A DNA stretch of 64,000 bases from Amia ocellicauda. Its lineage: Eukaryota > Chordata > Actinopteri > Amiiformes > Amiidae. Numbering within the stretch: the stretch's first letter is position 1; every line of letters starts with the position of its first letter. The notes under the pieces were generated by a model. It had not been told where the DNA came from. It saw only the letters and a list, made by a program, of their open reading frames with translations, and searched no databases. Positions 9,049-20,889 of this stretch are shown in pieces. The position numbers and the translations under genes were made by a program. The DNA lies in assembly GCF_036373705.1 (NCBI RefSeq), contig NC_089863.1:21822619-21886618 (forward strand), given 5' to 3'.

Positions 9049-9634
9049 CGGGTCCTTTTACCACTCAGGAGCACACACTTACCCGTGCTGGCGACAAGGA
9101 CAACAAGAGTTGAGGACTGTGTTGAAAACGACATTACACAAAGAATTCAATGTTTAAAGAAATACATCAATACATAAATCAATGGACATGTATTTATTCA
9201 TTGATTGATTGACTTCAACATGTCTTAATTTAGTCGCTGTACCCACAAAGCAACACTCAGCATAGTGGAGGCTATAGCTCGGCGTTATTGCGTGTACCTT
9301 ACATGTATCACCCCTGGCACCTGGCCCTGATAACTCCCTACTTTTTGACCACAGTCTGTCTGTGACTTGAACCCGAGAAGTAAAAATGATGCACATGGGC
9401 GCTTGCAATCTCGTTGTTTCAATCACATATCACAGTGGATGCGTACACACGGTGTTTCTCGGAGATTGCTGGGACAGTAACGAATGTGTTCCTTGCTTTA
9501 CATGTCATCTAGCGCACAGTAGCTTTTTCTCCTTCTTTTTGCCCATATCATCCACATATTGTGCCTTTGGGGAACGCCTCCGAAACAGATTTAGAATGCT
9601 CTGAGATTCAAGAAACGACAGTGCAACTCTTTTC

Positions 9635-10541
9635 CAGGGTTGTGGGTAACGCGTTACTAGGTAACGCATTACAGTAATGTTATTACTTTTGGTAATAACG
9701 AGTAACGTAACGTGGTATGGTTCCAAAAGGAGTAATAATATTACAGTTACTGATTCCTTTTTTTTGTTCTCGTTACTGCATTACACATTGTAACGATATG
9801 GTCTTAATAAGGACGATAAGGACGTCTATGTCGTACATTAAAAATATTAGAAAAACTGTCGTTTGCAGTTACAAATCTGTAGTAAGAGTAATAAGTTAAA
9901 GGAGTCAAGTTGAGACATTTAAGATGCAGATCTACTAGCACATATCTTGATGATGATTACAATAATAACAATAATAAAAATAAATAGCAAAGATGTATTT
10001 TAGTGTTGCACGTTTTCTTATGGTAACGTAATGCTTGTCTGAGTATAATGTTGTCTATACACGTTTAGCTACTGCTAATATCTCTTAACAGAAACTTGTA
10101 TTTATTATGCTGTGTCCAATCATCTAAAGCACAAAGAATAAAACAGCCACAAAAGTCCTTTCCACACCAGGCTCTATCGCTCGTAGTGTTGCTTTCTGTC
10201 TTCATTTTTAAAACGAAACACAAAACCAAACCCACAATCGCTCCGCTCCTCCCACAACAGGGGGTGGACTTCCGACACTGGCCTGGTTTTCCTGTGGCGC
10301 TTTATTAAAACAACAAAAGATAACAGTATGTCTCTGTCATTATCAACTGCTTGTGTTGGTGTAGCTTTGAAATTGTTTATTGAGGTCCCGCAACGCTTGG
10401 GGTGTAATGCAGAGTAATGTTAAAGTAAAGTAACTAATTACATTCTCCAGGAAGTAATAAGTAAAGTGTTTAGTTAGTTTTGATATGAGTAACGAGTACA
10501 ATGTAAGACATTACTTTTTGTGAGTAACGACCCCAACACTG
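9635..10541. mobile_element. Non-autonomous hAT-type element, unit 3
   Basis: A complete 907-bp copy with the duplication CTCTTTTC at 9627-9634 and 10542-10549. Confidence 0.85.
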
Positions 10542-10792
10542 CTCTTTTCCTTCTCTTTTGGCTTGTTTGTTTGTTGTTGAAAGAGATACAAAGTTTGACA
10601 GTGTCTCGTTTTATTTCTGAAATATAACTCCCAGAAAGTATGGTCTTTGTGTTCTTGAAATTGAATAACCTCAAAAGAAAGAAATGGTCCAATGAATTGC
10701 CGAAGAAAAGTCTAGCCGCTGTATTCTGGAATGAAGAAAAAAATGAAATGACAAGGGCAATCAAAGCAAGTAAGACAGTAGGCTGTGTGGCA

Positions 10793-10863
10793 TATGCTAG
10801 CCAGAAATCGAACGCAACTCACAAGAACAGGAACCTTGTATGATACCACTACACCACTGGCGC
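10793..10863 (-). pseudogene. tRNA-Gly-derived relic (CCU), unit 3
   Basis: Matches the unit 1 relic except for one base in the 3' acceptor strand (TATGCTAGCC on +). The anticodon is CCU. Confidence 0.72.
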
Positions 10864-11113
10864 TGCGGGGAAGCTCTAGATTCTGTCACCGAAGCAAATG
10901 CACAAGACATATAAAACGCGTCCCCTGGGGCACAATGGTCTTTTAATAATTATCTGTAATAATCTGCAGTCGAACTGCTTAATACGTACCTAGCTAATCA
11001 CTACATCACAGGCGCATGGTTGTCATTCGGGGAAAATATGTGTTCACGAATGTTCATCGGAGTGGTTGTCATGCTAAGAGGTCAGTTGGAGTAGAGGGAG
11101 CTGGCCATGCCGT

Positions 11114-11186
11114 GCCTCGTTGGCGCAGTAGGTAGCGCGTCAGTCTCATAATCTGAAGGTGGTGAGTTCGACCCTCACACGGGGCA
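11114..11186 (+). tRNA. tRNA-Met(CAU), copy 4
   Basis: Identical to copy 1. Confidence 0.93.
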
Positions 11187-11301
11187 AGCACTCTTCCTTT
11201 ATCTTTGAGTTCTACCACACTGATCTCCAGCTGCAGAAAAAAGGCGCACACCTGTGCAATAAAGTGGTTGCTTGTGCTGTCTGAAGAAATTCATGGCAAA
11301 A

Positions 11302-11374
11302 TGCCAAATCCTGAGATGGAACAAGTGACCTTTAGATGTTCAGTCTATCGCTCCCCCAACTGAGCTATTTCGGC
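11302..11374 (-). tRNA. tRNA-Phe(GAA), copy 4
   Basis: Two bases differ from copy 1, one in each strand of the T-arm region (CTGAGATGG and CAAGTGACC on +). This weakens the T arm further. Confidence 0.78.
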
Positions 11375-11500
11375 CATTGGTGAGATGACGTCGTGATCCC
11401 AAAAGTCAAAGTGAAGGAAGCCCTGGCAGAACACAGTCATTGAAAAGTTCATTGTTTTCCATGACGTCGGCAACGACTCAATTTGATCACTGCAACACAA

Positions 11501-11583
11501 GTCAGGATGGCCGAGTGGTGTAAGGTGCTGCGTGCAGGTCATCGTCTCCTGTAGAGGCTTGGCTTTGAATCCCACCTCTGACA
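11501..11583 (+). tRNA. tRNA-Leu(CAG), degenerate, copy 4
   Basis: Identical to copy 1. Confidence 0.68.
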
Positions 11584-12169
11584 AGGGTCCTTTTACCACT
11601 CAGGAGCACACACTTACCCGTGCTGGCGACAAGGACAACAAGAGTTGAGGACTGTGTTGAAAACGACATTACACAAAGAATTCAATGTTTAAAGAAATAC
11701 ATCAATACATAAATCAATGGGCATGTATTTATTCATTGATTGATTGACTTCAACATGTCTTAATTTAGTCGCTGTACCCACAAAGCAACACTCAGCATAG
11801 TGGAGGCTATAGCTCGGCGTTATTGCGTGTACCTTACATGTATCACCCCTGGCACCTGGCCCTGATAACTCCCTACTTTTTGACCACAGTCTGTCTGTGA
11901 CTTGAACCCGAGAAGTAAAAATGATGCACATGGGCGCTTGCAATCTCGTTGTTTCAATCACATATCACAGTGGATGCGTACACACGGTGTTTCTCGGAGA
12001 TTGCTGGGACAGTAACGAATGTGTTCCTTGCTTTACATGTCATCTAGCGCACAGTAGCTTTTTCTCCTTCTTTTTGCCCATATCATCCACATATTGTGCC
12101 TTTGGGGAACGCCTCCGAAACAGATTTAGAATGCTCTGAGATTCAAGAAACGACAGTGCAACTCTTTTC

Positions 12170-12199
12170 CAGGGTTGTGGGTAACGCGTTACTAAGTCT
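12170..12199. mobile_element. hAT-type element, left terminus only
   Basis: Thirty bases of the left end remain before the GAGT target duplication of the provirus at 12200-12203. Confidence 0.72.
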
Positions 12200-12203
12200 G
12201 AGT

Positions 12204-12761
12204 TGTAGAACCACGTTGGAAATAAGTGGAGAAGTCGCGGAGATAAAGCAAATAGAACTTTAATGGAGCCGGCTCGGAAGCTCCACGTCAGAAATAATTC
12301 CTTCAGTGAGACTTAATGTTTACAAACATGTGTACAACTTTATAGGAAAAATGACGTAACATCTTATGGCCGTTCATCCAATCTGAAGATTTTATGATCT
12401 GTCCACCCGTGAAGAGGTGATGGATCCAAAGCAGATGTCCATCTTTGATGTGCACTAGGAAGATGCGATCCCACGGTCGTCATTTACCTAGTGTCAATCG
12501 TTCTTTAACAAAAACAATTCCTGCCTATCTGGAGAAACGATTAAGTCATAAACAAATTCTCAGCAGACAGCTGTAGGCTATTTCGGCACTGTGTAATCTT
12601 TCATTACTGACAGGAGTTTCTAACAAATCGACCTTGTTGACCCTTTACTTGTCCTGCTAAATCGAATCTGCTCAATCTGTATACAAAACTACTTCTAATG
12701 CTAGTATTAATATAAAATATTATATAATTATCACAACACACTTTCTTCAACTTCCTATACA
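12204..12761 (-). repeat. 3' LTR of the provirus
   Basis: The LTR has TG...CA ends and 558 bp. It lacks 16 bp near 12385 that are present in the 5' LTR and both solo LTRs, and has several point differences. A TATA-like CTATAAAG (minus) lies near 12338-12344. Confidence 0.88.
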
Positions 12762-12780
12762 GAGTCTTAATTCCCTGCTG
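12762..12780 (-). other. Possible polypurine tract
   Basis: Directly upstream of the 3' LTR the minus strand reads CAGCAGGGAATTAAGACTC, a purine-rich stretch in the place where plus-strand priming occurs. The match is weak. Confidence 0.35.
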
Positions 12781-13206
12781 TTTGGCAATAGAGCAAAGCG
12801 GAAAGAAGCCAAAGAAAAGTTATGTTTATCAGTTACAAGCAAGGGGTTAGGAAGATTTGACGCTGCGTTTTCAGCTCCTTCATCCCAACCCTTCCCCGTG
12901 GGGTGTATATGTGTGTATGGCGAGTGTAAGGGTGTCCCTGCTGTCGGGGAGAGCGATAAGTGTGTGTCCCTAAATGTGAATGTACAGAATGTCCTGTAGG
13001 CGTGAGTGAGTGACCTTTGTAATAGTATCTTTCCAATGCATCCTTTGGTTTTCCTTGAGTCATGAGGTTTATTGCCTTTGATACTAAATCCATTTGTCCT
13101 CAGTCACATGGAGCCTCCAGAACCAAGGGGATAGAATAAGATTTGTGTCAATGGGTGTGTGAGTTTTGCTCCTCCCGAGTGAGGGACGGTGTCGTTTAGT
13201 AGAAAT

Positions 13207-14403
13207 TTAGAGAAAGTCTGCCAACGAGGGTGTTTTAATTGCAGCTGTAACCATAGTAGATACATTATGAGGTTTACAAAGTTGTTGAGATGCTCTTTGA
13301 ACAGTGTATTTAAGACATAAAAAAGAAACATACAGACATAGCAGAATAGTAACTACCGATATCAATCCTTTTAATACAATCATACCCAGATTATCAAAGG
13401 TATCAGCAAGCCATCCCCAGAGGGTTTTTCCTCCGGAGGACTGGTGTATCTTTGTAGTTGCTTTCCTAATGTGCTCTATAAGATTATAAATGTGTTCAGA
13501 GTTATCTGGTATGTAAGTACAGCATTCCTGCCCTATAATGGCACATGTCCCTCCTTGTGCTGCTAGCAAGAAATCTAGAGCTAGCCTGTTCTGGAGGGCA
13601 ACAGTTCGCATAGCCACTATTTCAGTTGTTAAATTGCTGAGAACTTCAGTTGTAGAAATACTTAATGTTTCTAATATACCAGCTACTAATCTGATTTCCT
13701 TTATTGCTCTTCCGACTCCATACATAGGAAATAGTATGGAAGCAAACCTGTCTCCTTCCCCTATCTCACCTTTAGGGTGAGTAAATTGTTCTATATCTGG
13801 AAGGTATTTATCTTCAGTGTGGCGCAAAGCTGGCACCACAAATCCTAAATAACAAGAACCTGTGAACTTACAAGGAAGTTCCCAATATGCCCGCATGCCG
13901 CATATCCAATAAGTCCCATTCCATGGAGCGTAAAATCGACAAGTCTGATACCTAAAGTCAAGACCATCGATAGCCACAGTGTGATTACAAGTACTATTAC
14001 CTATCAATTGGGATTGCATGGTTTGGTTATAGTATGAAACACACACAGATCCTTTGTTACTGTGAGCCAAGTCAATATATGGCATTTTAAAATATCTTCT
14101 ATTCTGATCCATCTTCGGTCTAAAGTACCATTCTCCTGTGATGCCTAAGGCATAATCATATGCATACCGTACATTAGAGGCAACTCTAAGTTGTGAATAA
14201 TCAGAAAATACTGGAATTGGAATGGGGATCATTGGAACCCCTTTCTTAGTGTCGTGTGGAATGTGGGAACAAACCCAACATTTTGTTTTATTAAGGGCAT
14301 TTGCATAGGTGCGTGTCATTTGGATAAATTTGTTATCTGTCCATGATTCAACTAAGGACAGGCAGATCAGTCCAAATACTCTAGTGTACACAGTCGTCGT
14401 CAT
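13207..14403 (-). CDS. Retroviral envelope glycoprotein (ERV), open frame
   Basis: The 398-codon frame is uninterrupted. Residues 1-22 look like a signal peptide. CWVC at 42-45 is the CXXC motif of gamma-type surface subunits. There are about six N-glycosylation sites. The CX6CC motif is at 287-295, after a helical region, and a membrane helix at about 341-366. The surface part is short (about 230 residues) against roughly 400 in typical gammaretroviruses, and no clear furin site is seen. Whether it is expressed or fusogenic cannot be told. Confidence 0.85.
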   Translation of the reverse strand: MTTTVYTRVFGLICLSLVESWTDNKFIQMTRTYANALNKTKCWVCSHIPHDTKKGVPMIPIPIPVFSDYSQLRVASNVRYAYDYALGITGEWYFRPKMDQNRRYFKMPYIDLAHSNKGSVCVSYYNQTMQSQLIGNSTCNHTVAIDGLDFRYQTCRFYAPWNGTYWICGMRAYWELPCKFTGSCYLGFVVPALRHTEDKYLPDIEQFTHPKGEIGEGDRFASILFPMYGVGRAIKEIRLVAGILETLSISTTEVLSNLTTEIVAMRTVALQNRLALDFLLAAQGGTCAIIGQECCTYIPDNSEHIYNLIEHIRKATTKIHQSSGGKTLWGWLADTFDNLGMIVLKGLISVVTILLCLYVSFLCLKYTVQRASQQLCKPHNVSTMVTAAIKTPSLADFL

Positions 14404-14442
14404 GCTGGATTATCTCTTAGTACCTGTAGGGGGACAAAACCT

Positions 14443-15111
14443 TTACCAGTTAGGGGAATGTCTCTCAAAATTCAGGAAATCTGCAACTGTTGCTTTCCTA
14501 GGAATGAGAAAAGATAAAGGTTTAGTACACAGTTCTCCTGGATTATAATTTTTAACTTGTGAACAATGTTTCCATCTAGTACCCCCCTCCTGTCCGTCAA
14601 TACAAACCGAAGTGTCTGTAGAAAGAAGGACATTATGTGGTCCTGTCCATTTGGGCCTGAGCCCTGGTCTGCTTGGAAATTTTTCACACATTACTTGTGA
14701 ACCAACCTCAGGAAGTGTTGTTGGCATTTCCTCTTTGAGTTCCAAGTCTCTGAGGGACTGGAGATCACGTGCTTGTGATCTAAGTTTTTTTAAGTGTGTA
14801 CATAGCTGTGCCACATACTGTTTAAGATGGTCTTTGAATGGAGCACTGGGATCAATGGGACCCCAGATGCCAGCAGGGAGTTGCATAGCTCTCCCTGTCA
14901 TTAACTCATATGGAGAAAGCTGAGTACTCCGATTAGGTGATGCTCTAAGTTTATACAGCACAGCGGGGAGTGCTACTCTCCATCCCTTGCCTGTAGTTAA
15001 CAGGGCTTTTGCCAAACTTTTCTTCAGTGTCCGGTTAGTGCTCTCCACTAAGCCTGAACTCTGAGGGTGATAAGGTATATGAAATCGTTGTTTTACCCCA
15101 GCAGTAAACAT
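14443..15111 (-). pseudogene. Integrase C-terminal half (ERV pol)
   Basis: The frame carries the third catalytic residue of the DDE triad in the SSGLVESTNRTLK block, followed by the C-terminal domain. It overlaps the preceding integrase frame by 19 bp in another phase, so a frameshift splits the core domain. It ends 40 bp upstream of the env start. Confidence 0.8.
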
Positions 15112-15599
15112 GCTTCCTTCATCACCTTACCGGTGAAATGAGTCCCTTGATCTGAGTCCATTTGACGGGGCACACCCCATCGAGGAATAACCTCAGTTGC
15201 TAGGACTCGTGCTGCAGTGGTGGCAGAGCAGTCCCTGCAGGGGAAAGCCTCAACCCATTTTGTGAAATGGTCAATTATTACCAAGCAATAGGATGTCCCA
15301 TGACATTTTGTCAGGGGTCCTGTAAAGTCAATTTGAATATTTTCCCACGGACCTCGAGGCCGGGGCTGGTGTGATTTAGTGACTTTGATCGGTTTACCTG
15401 GGTTTACTTGTGCGCAAGGAATACACTGTTGACACCACTTCGCAGTGTCCCTGCCTATGCCAGGCCACCACCAGTGTTCACGCAATTGAGTTAACATGGC
15501 CTTGCGACCCGTGTGAGCTGGGCCATGGTACTGGTCCAGAAGCATTGACCTAATACACTGGGGTGCTAATACACATTGTAAGTTAGGACTTCGCCACAA
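15093..15599 (-). pseudogene. Integrase N-terminal half (ERV pol)
   Basis: A HHCC zinc-binding domain (HGPAHTG, H, CQQCIPC) is followed by the first two catalytic aspartates in IDFTGP and SDQGTHFTG. It is out of phase with both the RT frame and the second integrase half. Confidence 0.8.
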
Positions 15600-15678
15600 A
15601 CCGTCTGAGTGTACTGCACCTCCCTTAACCCACTCTTGTACTTCATTCTTCTCACAGTCTTTCTGTAGCTGTGCGAGG

Positions 15679-17490
15679 TCAGAATTTTTTTTCTAGGATA
15701 CTCGCAAGTTTACTAGAGCAGGGGAATCCTGATAACGTCACATGACTGCCTGTCTCTGCTGCCTTTCTCGCAGCTAGGTCTGCAAAGTGATTCCCACGGG
15801 TGCGCGGGCATCCATCATCAGAAAGACTCTGATGAGCTTTCACTTTAACTACTGCTACCTTTTCTGGAAGGTGTGCTGCCTCAGCTAGGGCTATAACATA
15901 CTCATAATGTTTGATTACTTCTCCTGCTGTTGTTATAAACCCTCTACATTCCCAGGTTGCCATATAGTCGTGTACTACTCCAAATGCATAGCGACTGTCA
16001 GTGAAAATATTAACTTTAATGTCTTTCGCTATTTTTAATGACTCAGTCAACGCCACGAGTTCTGCCACTTGGGCTGAACAGTGTCCTGGCAGGGATCCAG
16101 ATTTTACAACGGTGCTGTCATCCAATACCACCGCCCACCCAGTGTGGGGGATTCCATCTATTATTTTCCTGGATCCATCAACATATAGTTCCAAGTCAGG
16201 GTCTGTGAGGGGGTTTTCTAGGAAGCGACTGTGGTCCTCCTGGAGCACCAGCTCAGAGCATGTATGCTCTTCTCCCTCCCCTAACATCCCATCTGCTGGG
16301 TTTACTCGTGTGTCTTTTATTATTTGTATGGATTTATCTCTGGGGAGCAAAACGGCTTCCCATCCAGCTCGTCTACTATCGGAGACTGAACGCAATTTGC
16401 CGGTGTGTAATAATTCAACTAACGTGTGTCCTGTATGCAGAATCAACTGTGTGTTCATTACAATCGGCTCGCATGCCTGCACTGCCCAAGAGGCACAGTC
16501 TACTGCTGCCATAAAGCGATGCATGCCTGCTGCTACCGTAGGTTGCTTTGTGGAGTAATAGGCGACGGGACGTTGCCTATCCCCATGTTCCTGTGTCAGA
16601 ACTGCTGTATAATAGATCCCATCTTGGGAATAGTAGAGGTGAAATGGTTTAGTATGATCTGGTAACCCGAGGGCGGGGGCATTGCTGAGAGCCTGTTTTA
16701 TTACACGATAGGCTATTTCCTGTTCATGTCCCCAGTCTATGGGGTCCAAGGGAGCCGGGCTTCCTTTGATTAACGCCTGTATCGGACCTGTGGCTTGTGT
16801 GAAATTAGGGATGAAAGTGCGGCAATAATTAAGGAGCCCCATAACTTTACACACAGCCCTAACATTATGTGGTTTTGGCATATTTTGAATGGCTTCTTGC
16901 CTATTATGCGTTATAGATTTTTGTCCTTGTGAAATGTTGTGTCCGAGATATTGAACCTTAGTTAGGCCTATTTGTGCTTTCTTAGGGCTTGCTTTAAATC
17001 CTGCCTTTTGTAAGACACCGAGGACTGTAATTAATGCGCCTAAGTGTGCGGTCTCATCAGGAGACGCAATCAAAAGATCATCCACGTACTGGATGATTAA
17101 ACTATCCCAGGGTGTCAGACCCATTGCTTCTAAAGTCTTGGCCATTGCCTGGTGAAAGAGTGTTGGGCTGTTGTGAAATCCCTGTGGCACTCTAGTCCAT
17201 GTGTACTGTTTGTCGAATACAGTAAACGCACATTTATTTTGGGAATCAGAGTGGAGTGGCAGGCTCCAAAATCCATTGCTAATATCCAGGACCGTAAAAA
17301 TAGAGTGTTCGGGTTTCAAATCGTTTAATATAGTGTTGGGATTGGCTACAATCGGGTGTAATCGGGGTGTAACTTTATTCAATTGTGTGTAATCAATTGT
17401 AAGTCGCCATGAGCCGTCTGGTTTTGCCACTGACCAGATTGGAGAATTAGTGGTTGAATGCGTTTCGCGTATTATTCCTTCATTTTGCAA
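15679..17490 (-). pseudogene. Reverse transcriptase-RNase H (ERV pol)
   Basis: The 603-codon open part starts inside the RT fingers; the same phase stays open upstream of its first Met. The catalytic YVDD is at residues 135-138, and VPQGF at 101-105. A gamma-type RNase H follows (LYVDGS, TDSRY, NHFADLAA) from about residue 430. It ends at a stop before integrase. RT itself looks intact. Confidence 0.88.
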
Positions 17491-17576
17491 TGTTTGAATA
17501 ATTGTCTGAACTGCCGTAAAAGCTTCTGGTTTAATAGGATACTGTTTATGTGCTTTGTGTACTGGACCTGGGATAA

Positions 17577-18017
17577 CTATAGGTTCAATTTGTGCCAGAC
17601 CACAATCTTGTTAATGTGTTGCCCAAACATCAGGAAATGCCTGACACACGTGTCCAAGTGGTGTGTCTGGCCATATATGAGATGTTGACGGTGTGAGTGA
17701 GATACTAGCGCAATTTGTTGCGTATCTTTGTGTATCCTTTTTTTCCCGTGTATATTGGTCCATATATTGCGATTATTATTAGCATCCATTAGTGCGCCGG
17801 CTTCTCTAAGGATATCTATGCCAAATATTGTCCCCTCTGGGTTTTTACAAACCCAAAAAGACACTGGAATTAGGAGATCGCCTATTTCTAGAAGATGAGG
17901 TATGCTGAGTGTGGCTGTGATACATGCGCCGCCTACACCTGAGATCTGTAGTCTGCGTTTAGTCAGTGGGAGGGGGAGATCGGTTATCGAGACAGAGGCA
18001 CCTGTATCCACCAACAT
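17577..18017 (-). pseudogene. Retroviral aspartic protease (ERV pro)
   Basis: The active-site motif VDTGAS lies at residues 3-8 and the IFGIDIL block is in the place of the usual ILGRD motif. The phase differs from both NC and RT; one of these changes could be a natural frameshift, but together with the others they point to decay. Confidence 0.82.
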
Positions 18018-18099
18018 TGAACACTGCCGACCCCCTAACAGTGCGGTTATGTGCCGACCTCGGGTGCCGAGGCGACCTATTTCCTATTTAGTTTCTCTG

Positions 18100-18354
18100 T
18101 CAGATCTCAGATGATCTGCAGAAGCTCCGCGTTTCCTCTGGGCTGCCTGGGTTTGTCTTGGTCTGATTCCAGGGCGCTTCGTGTTCGCCTGGAGCGCCTG
18201 CTTTCCAGCACTTGTCTCCCGTGTGCCCTGTCCTCCCACAGAAAGTGCACTTAGGGCGGGTTGATTTAGACCGACAGTCTTTAGCGACATGTCCTATTTT
18301 TCCGCAATTGTAACATTTACCTCCGTTTTGTGTAATGGCAGATATAGCTGCCAC
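18100..18354 (-). pseudogene. Gag nucleocapsid (ERV)
   Basis: Two CCHC zinc knuckles are visible, CYNCGKIGHVAKDC and CTFCGRTGHTGDKC, which bind genomic RNA. It is out of phase with the capsid frame, which stops at 18387. Confidence 0.85.
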
Positions 18355-18386
18355 AGCATTTATTTTAGCTTTTGACTGCTTGTTTT

Positions 18387-18908
18387 CTACCTCTGAAGCC
18401 CATTGTACAATTGTACAGTCACACCCATATTGAGGATGTCTTGGTGTGCTTTACAAAACCCTTCTTTTAGTAATTTTAAAAAGATCGCATTATCACGTTC
18501 GGTGTCTGGCATTCCGGAGTGTTCTCTAAAAGTAGTGCACTTTCGTTCCGCATAATCGTAGCAAGTCTCTCCTGGCTTCTGTACGACGCCACAGACTATA
18601 CCCCAATTTCCCTGTCCTGCTCCGAGAACTGTCTTTACAGCCGTGATGAAGTTAGTGATCCTTAGATTATTATTATCATTTCCAGCTGTTATCCAGGTAC
18701 CATCCTGCTGGGCGGCTTTTAACCCGTCCCAGATTGGCCTTGGACATTTAGTTTTAATTATTATATGTACGTCTCTAGCGTGCATTTGGTGTACATCTAA
18801 CATCTCATAAAAATTTTCCCAGAAATCCAGATTCCCATGATTGGGTTTAAGTTTTGGAAGGTCGCTTAAAATTGTGTGTTTCTCTCCGGGTGTGAAGGGG
18901 CGATGCAC
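18387..18908 (-). pseudogene. Gag capsid region (ERV)
   Basis: The 173-codon frame starts near PFTPGEKHTIL and has the helical composition of gamma-type capsid; a block near residue 143 resembles the major homology region only loosely. It overlaps the upstream gag frame in another phase. Confidence 0.7.
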
Positions 18909-19254
18909 CGACGTTGTTAATGCATAAAATTGTCCGTCTACATCGCGGTGTTTCCTTAGTGCGCGTCTCTATAGGTGCTAATTTTACTTTCTCTGACTTG
19001 AATGAACTCAAATCTGGGTAAAGTTTAGACTCTGTTCTATTATCAGTGGGGTTGTCTGAATGTTTATATGGTGGAGGGGCAGAAGTTTTTCTCTCTCTTT
19101 TCCTTATTCCACCATTCTCTATGCTGTTTGGGAACCCAGTTAGGATCCCATCCTGCCTTTTCCATCTTAAGTTGAAGTTTCTTAAACTTCTCTTGTAGGT
19201 ATTCACATATAGACACATCTTGTAATGCCATAATGCCAACCCTATCTTTGCCAA
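18847..19254 (-). pseudogene. Gag N-terminal region with PPPY late domain (ERV)
   Basis: The 135-codon frame contains SAPPPYKHSD; PPPY recruits Nedd4-type ligases for budding in gammaretroviruses. The true gag start could not be fixed. The frame shifts before capsid. Confidence 0.65.
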
Positions 19255-19623
19255 TGATGGGGCTATATCGTTGGACTTTACAGTACCTCCAGTTCCGTCT
19301 GGTTATTGACTGCCACTAACTCTGGCCCTGGCGTACAATGATTTCCTTGCTTAACTTGGGGCTCAGCAGGCCTCGTAATCGTACCTTTCGGTTCCTTTGG
19401 TATCTCTCCCTGCAGATCTGTCTTACCTGGAGTTCACCCTACTGTGAACCTCCGCTGTACAGTCAACCTTTCTATTTGTTTTACCTCTACCTCTCCACAG
19501 GTTCTCTATAAATTACAATCTGATAGCCAAACACAATCCCGAGATCAAATCTAAATATACAGGGTGGTAATTTTTAAAGGTACTCACCCTTGCTTTGGTC
19601 CCGGGAGTGGAGGCAAGTTCAGA

Positions 19624-19641
19624 TCCTCATTCGTGACGCCA
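19624..19641 (-). other. Primer binding site, tRNA-Ser-like
   Basis: Three bases inside the 5' LTR the minus strand reads TGGCGTCACGAATGAGGA. The first 12 nt are complementary to the 3' end of a vertebrate tRNA-Ser(CGA) as remembered, and later bases also agree with small gaps. Serine priming is therefore inferred. Confidence 0.55.
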
Positions 19642-19644
19642 AGT

Positions 19645-20218
19645 TGTAGAACCGTGTGGGAAATAAGAGGAGAAGTCGCAGAGATAAAGCAAATAGAACT
19701 TTAATGGAGCCGACTCGGAAGCTCCACGTCAGAAATAATTCCTTCAGTGAGACTTAATGTTTACAAACATGAGTACAACTTTATAGGAAAAATGACGTAA
19801 CATCTTATGGCCGTTCATCCAATCAGAAGAAACAGGTCCGGGTCCGTTTTACGATCTGTCCTCCCATGAAGAGGTGATGGATCCAAAGCAGATGTCCGTC
19901 TTTGATGTGCACTAGGAAGATGCGATCCCACGGTCATCATTTACCTAGTGTCAATCGTTCTTTAACAGAAACAATTCCTGCCTATCTGGAGAAATGATTA
20001 AGTCATAAACAAATTCTCAGCAGACAGCTGTAGGCTATTTCGGCACTGTGTAATCTTTCATTACTGACAGGAGTTTCTAACAAATCGACCTTGTTGACCC
20101 TTTACTTGTCCTGCTAAATCGAATGTGCTCAGTCTGTATACAAAACTACTTCTAATGCTAGTATTAATATAAAACATTATATAATAATCACAAAACACTT
20201 TCTTCAACTTCCTATACA
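19645..20218 (-). repeat. 5' LTR of the provirus
   Basis: The LTR is 574 bp with TG...CA ends. On minus there is a TATA-like CTATAAAG (complement of 19778-19785) and ATTAAA (complement of 19700-19705), placed as a core promoter and polyadenylation signal. It is the promoter end of the provirus. Confidence 0.88.
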
Positions 20219-20310
20219 GAGTCTTCAGAGAGTTAGTTGAAAATGCATGGGTATATTTTAAGAATATACTACTCAAGGCTCAGGAGCAATTTGTACCAAA
20301 ACTTAGCAAA

Positions 20311-20637
20311 TTGAGGAACAAAAAACACTGGCCAAAATGGTTTAATAGAGGTATGCAAACAAAAATAAAGAGGAAGAAAATGTTGTATAGCGCATATAAA
20401 AGGGATGGTGATGAAACAAAATACATAGAATATGTTGAGCTGCAAAGAGATCTTAAGAAAGGGATCAGGAAAGCAAAGATGGAATTAGAAAGAAACATAG
20501 TTCTTGGAGCTCAAACCAATGCAAAGAGCTTTTTTCAATATCACAACAGCAAGCGGTTAATAAAAGAGGAGGTGAAACAGATAAAGCGCAAAAACGGAGG
20601 TATCTTGGAAATTGAACAAGATGAGCAAATATTCTAA
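20311..20637 (+). pseudogene. LINE ORF2 fragment, linker
   Basis: This equals the first part of the frame at 4379-4882 but stops early after a small deletion at about 20625. Confidence 0.65.
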
Positions 20638-20889
20638 ATGAGTATTTCACAGAGGTTTTTACAAAAGAAAAAACAGATGACATGCCACAGGTTGACAATC
20701 AGTCCAGTCAAACCCTAAGAGAGATCAGGATAAATGAGGAGGAGGTACTAAAGGGACTAGCAGAATTAAAAACAAACAAATCACCTGGGCCAGATGGGAT
20801 ATTTCCAACAGTACTTCAAGAAAATAGGTGGCTCAGCAGATACAATCTTGGCAGCACAGGCTATTCAGAGGAACTTAGATAATATTTAG

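Larger units (their letters stand above)
8545..11079. repeat. tRNA array unit A, copy 3 (2535 bp)
   Basis: This is a complete unit. It shares the variant AATGTTTAAAG near 9150 with copy 4 only, and TTAGTTAGTTTTG at the hAT right end with B1. Confidence 0.95.
11080..12199. repeat. tRNA array unit A, copy 4, truncated by the provirus block
   Basis: The copy is normal through the spacer and breaks about 30 bp into the hAT element, at the same point as copies 2 and 6. Confidence 0.92.
12204..20218 (-). mobile_element. Gamma-type endogenous retrovirus, full provirus
   Basis: The provirus runs on the minus strand: 5' LTR, PBS, gag, pro, pol, env, 3' LTR. It is flanked by GAGT duplications at 12200-12203 and 20219-20222. 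The order and the CX6CC envelope are those of class I (gamma-like) elements. Reading-frame changes within gag, between NC and protease and inside integrase show it is defective. The intervals 12781-13206 and 19255-19623 hold no gene that could be supported. Confidence 0.9.

Noticed and set aside
12833-13093. 86-codon frame between env and the 3' LTR as an accessory gene
   Set aside because: No similarity to known accessory proteins, low-complexity His/Thr-rich part, and no splice or start evidence.
16001-16558. 185-codon plus-strand frame inside the ERV pol region
   Set aside because: It lies antisense to RT-RNase H and has no domain; a shadow frame.
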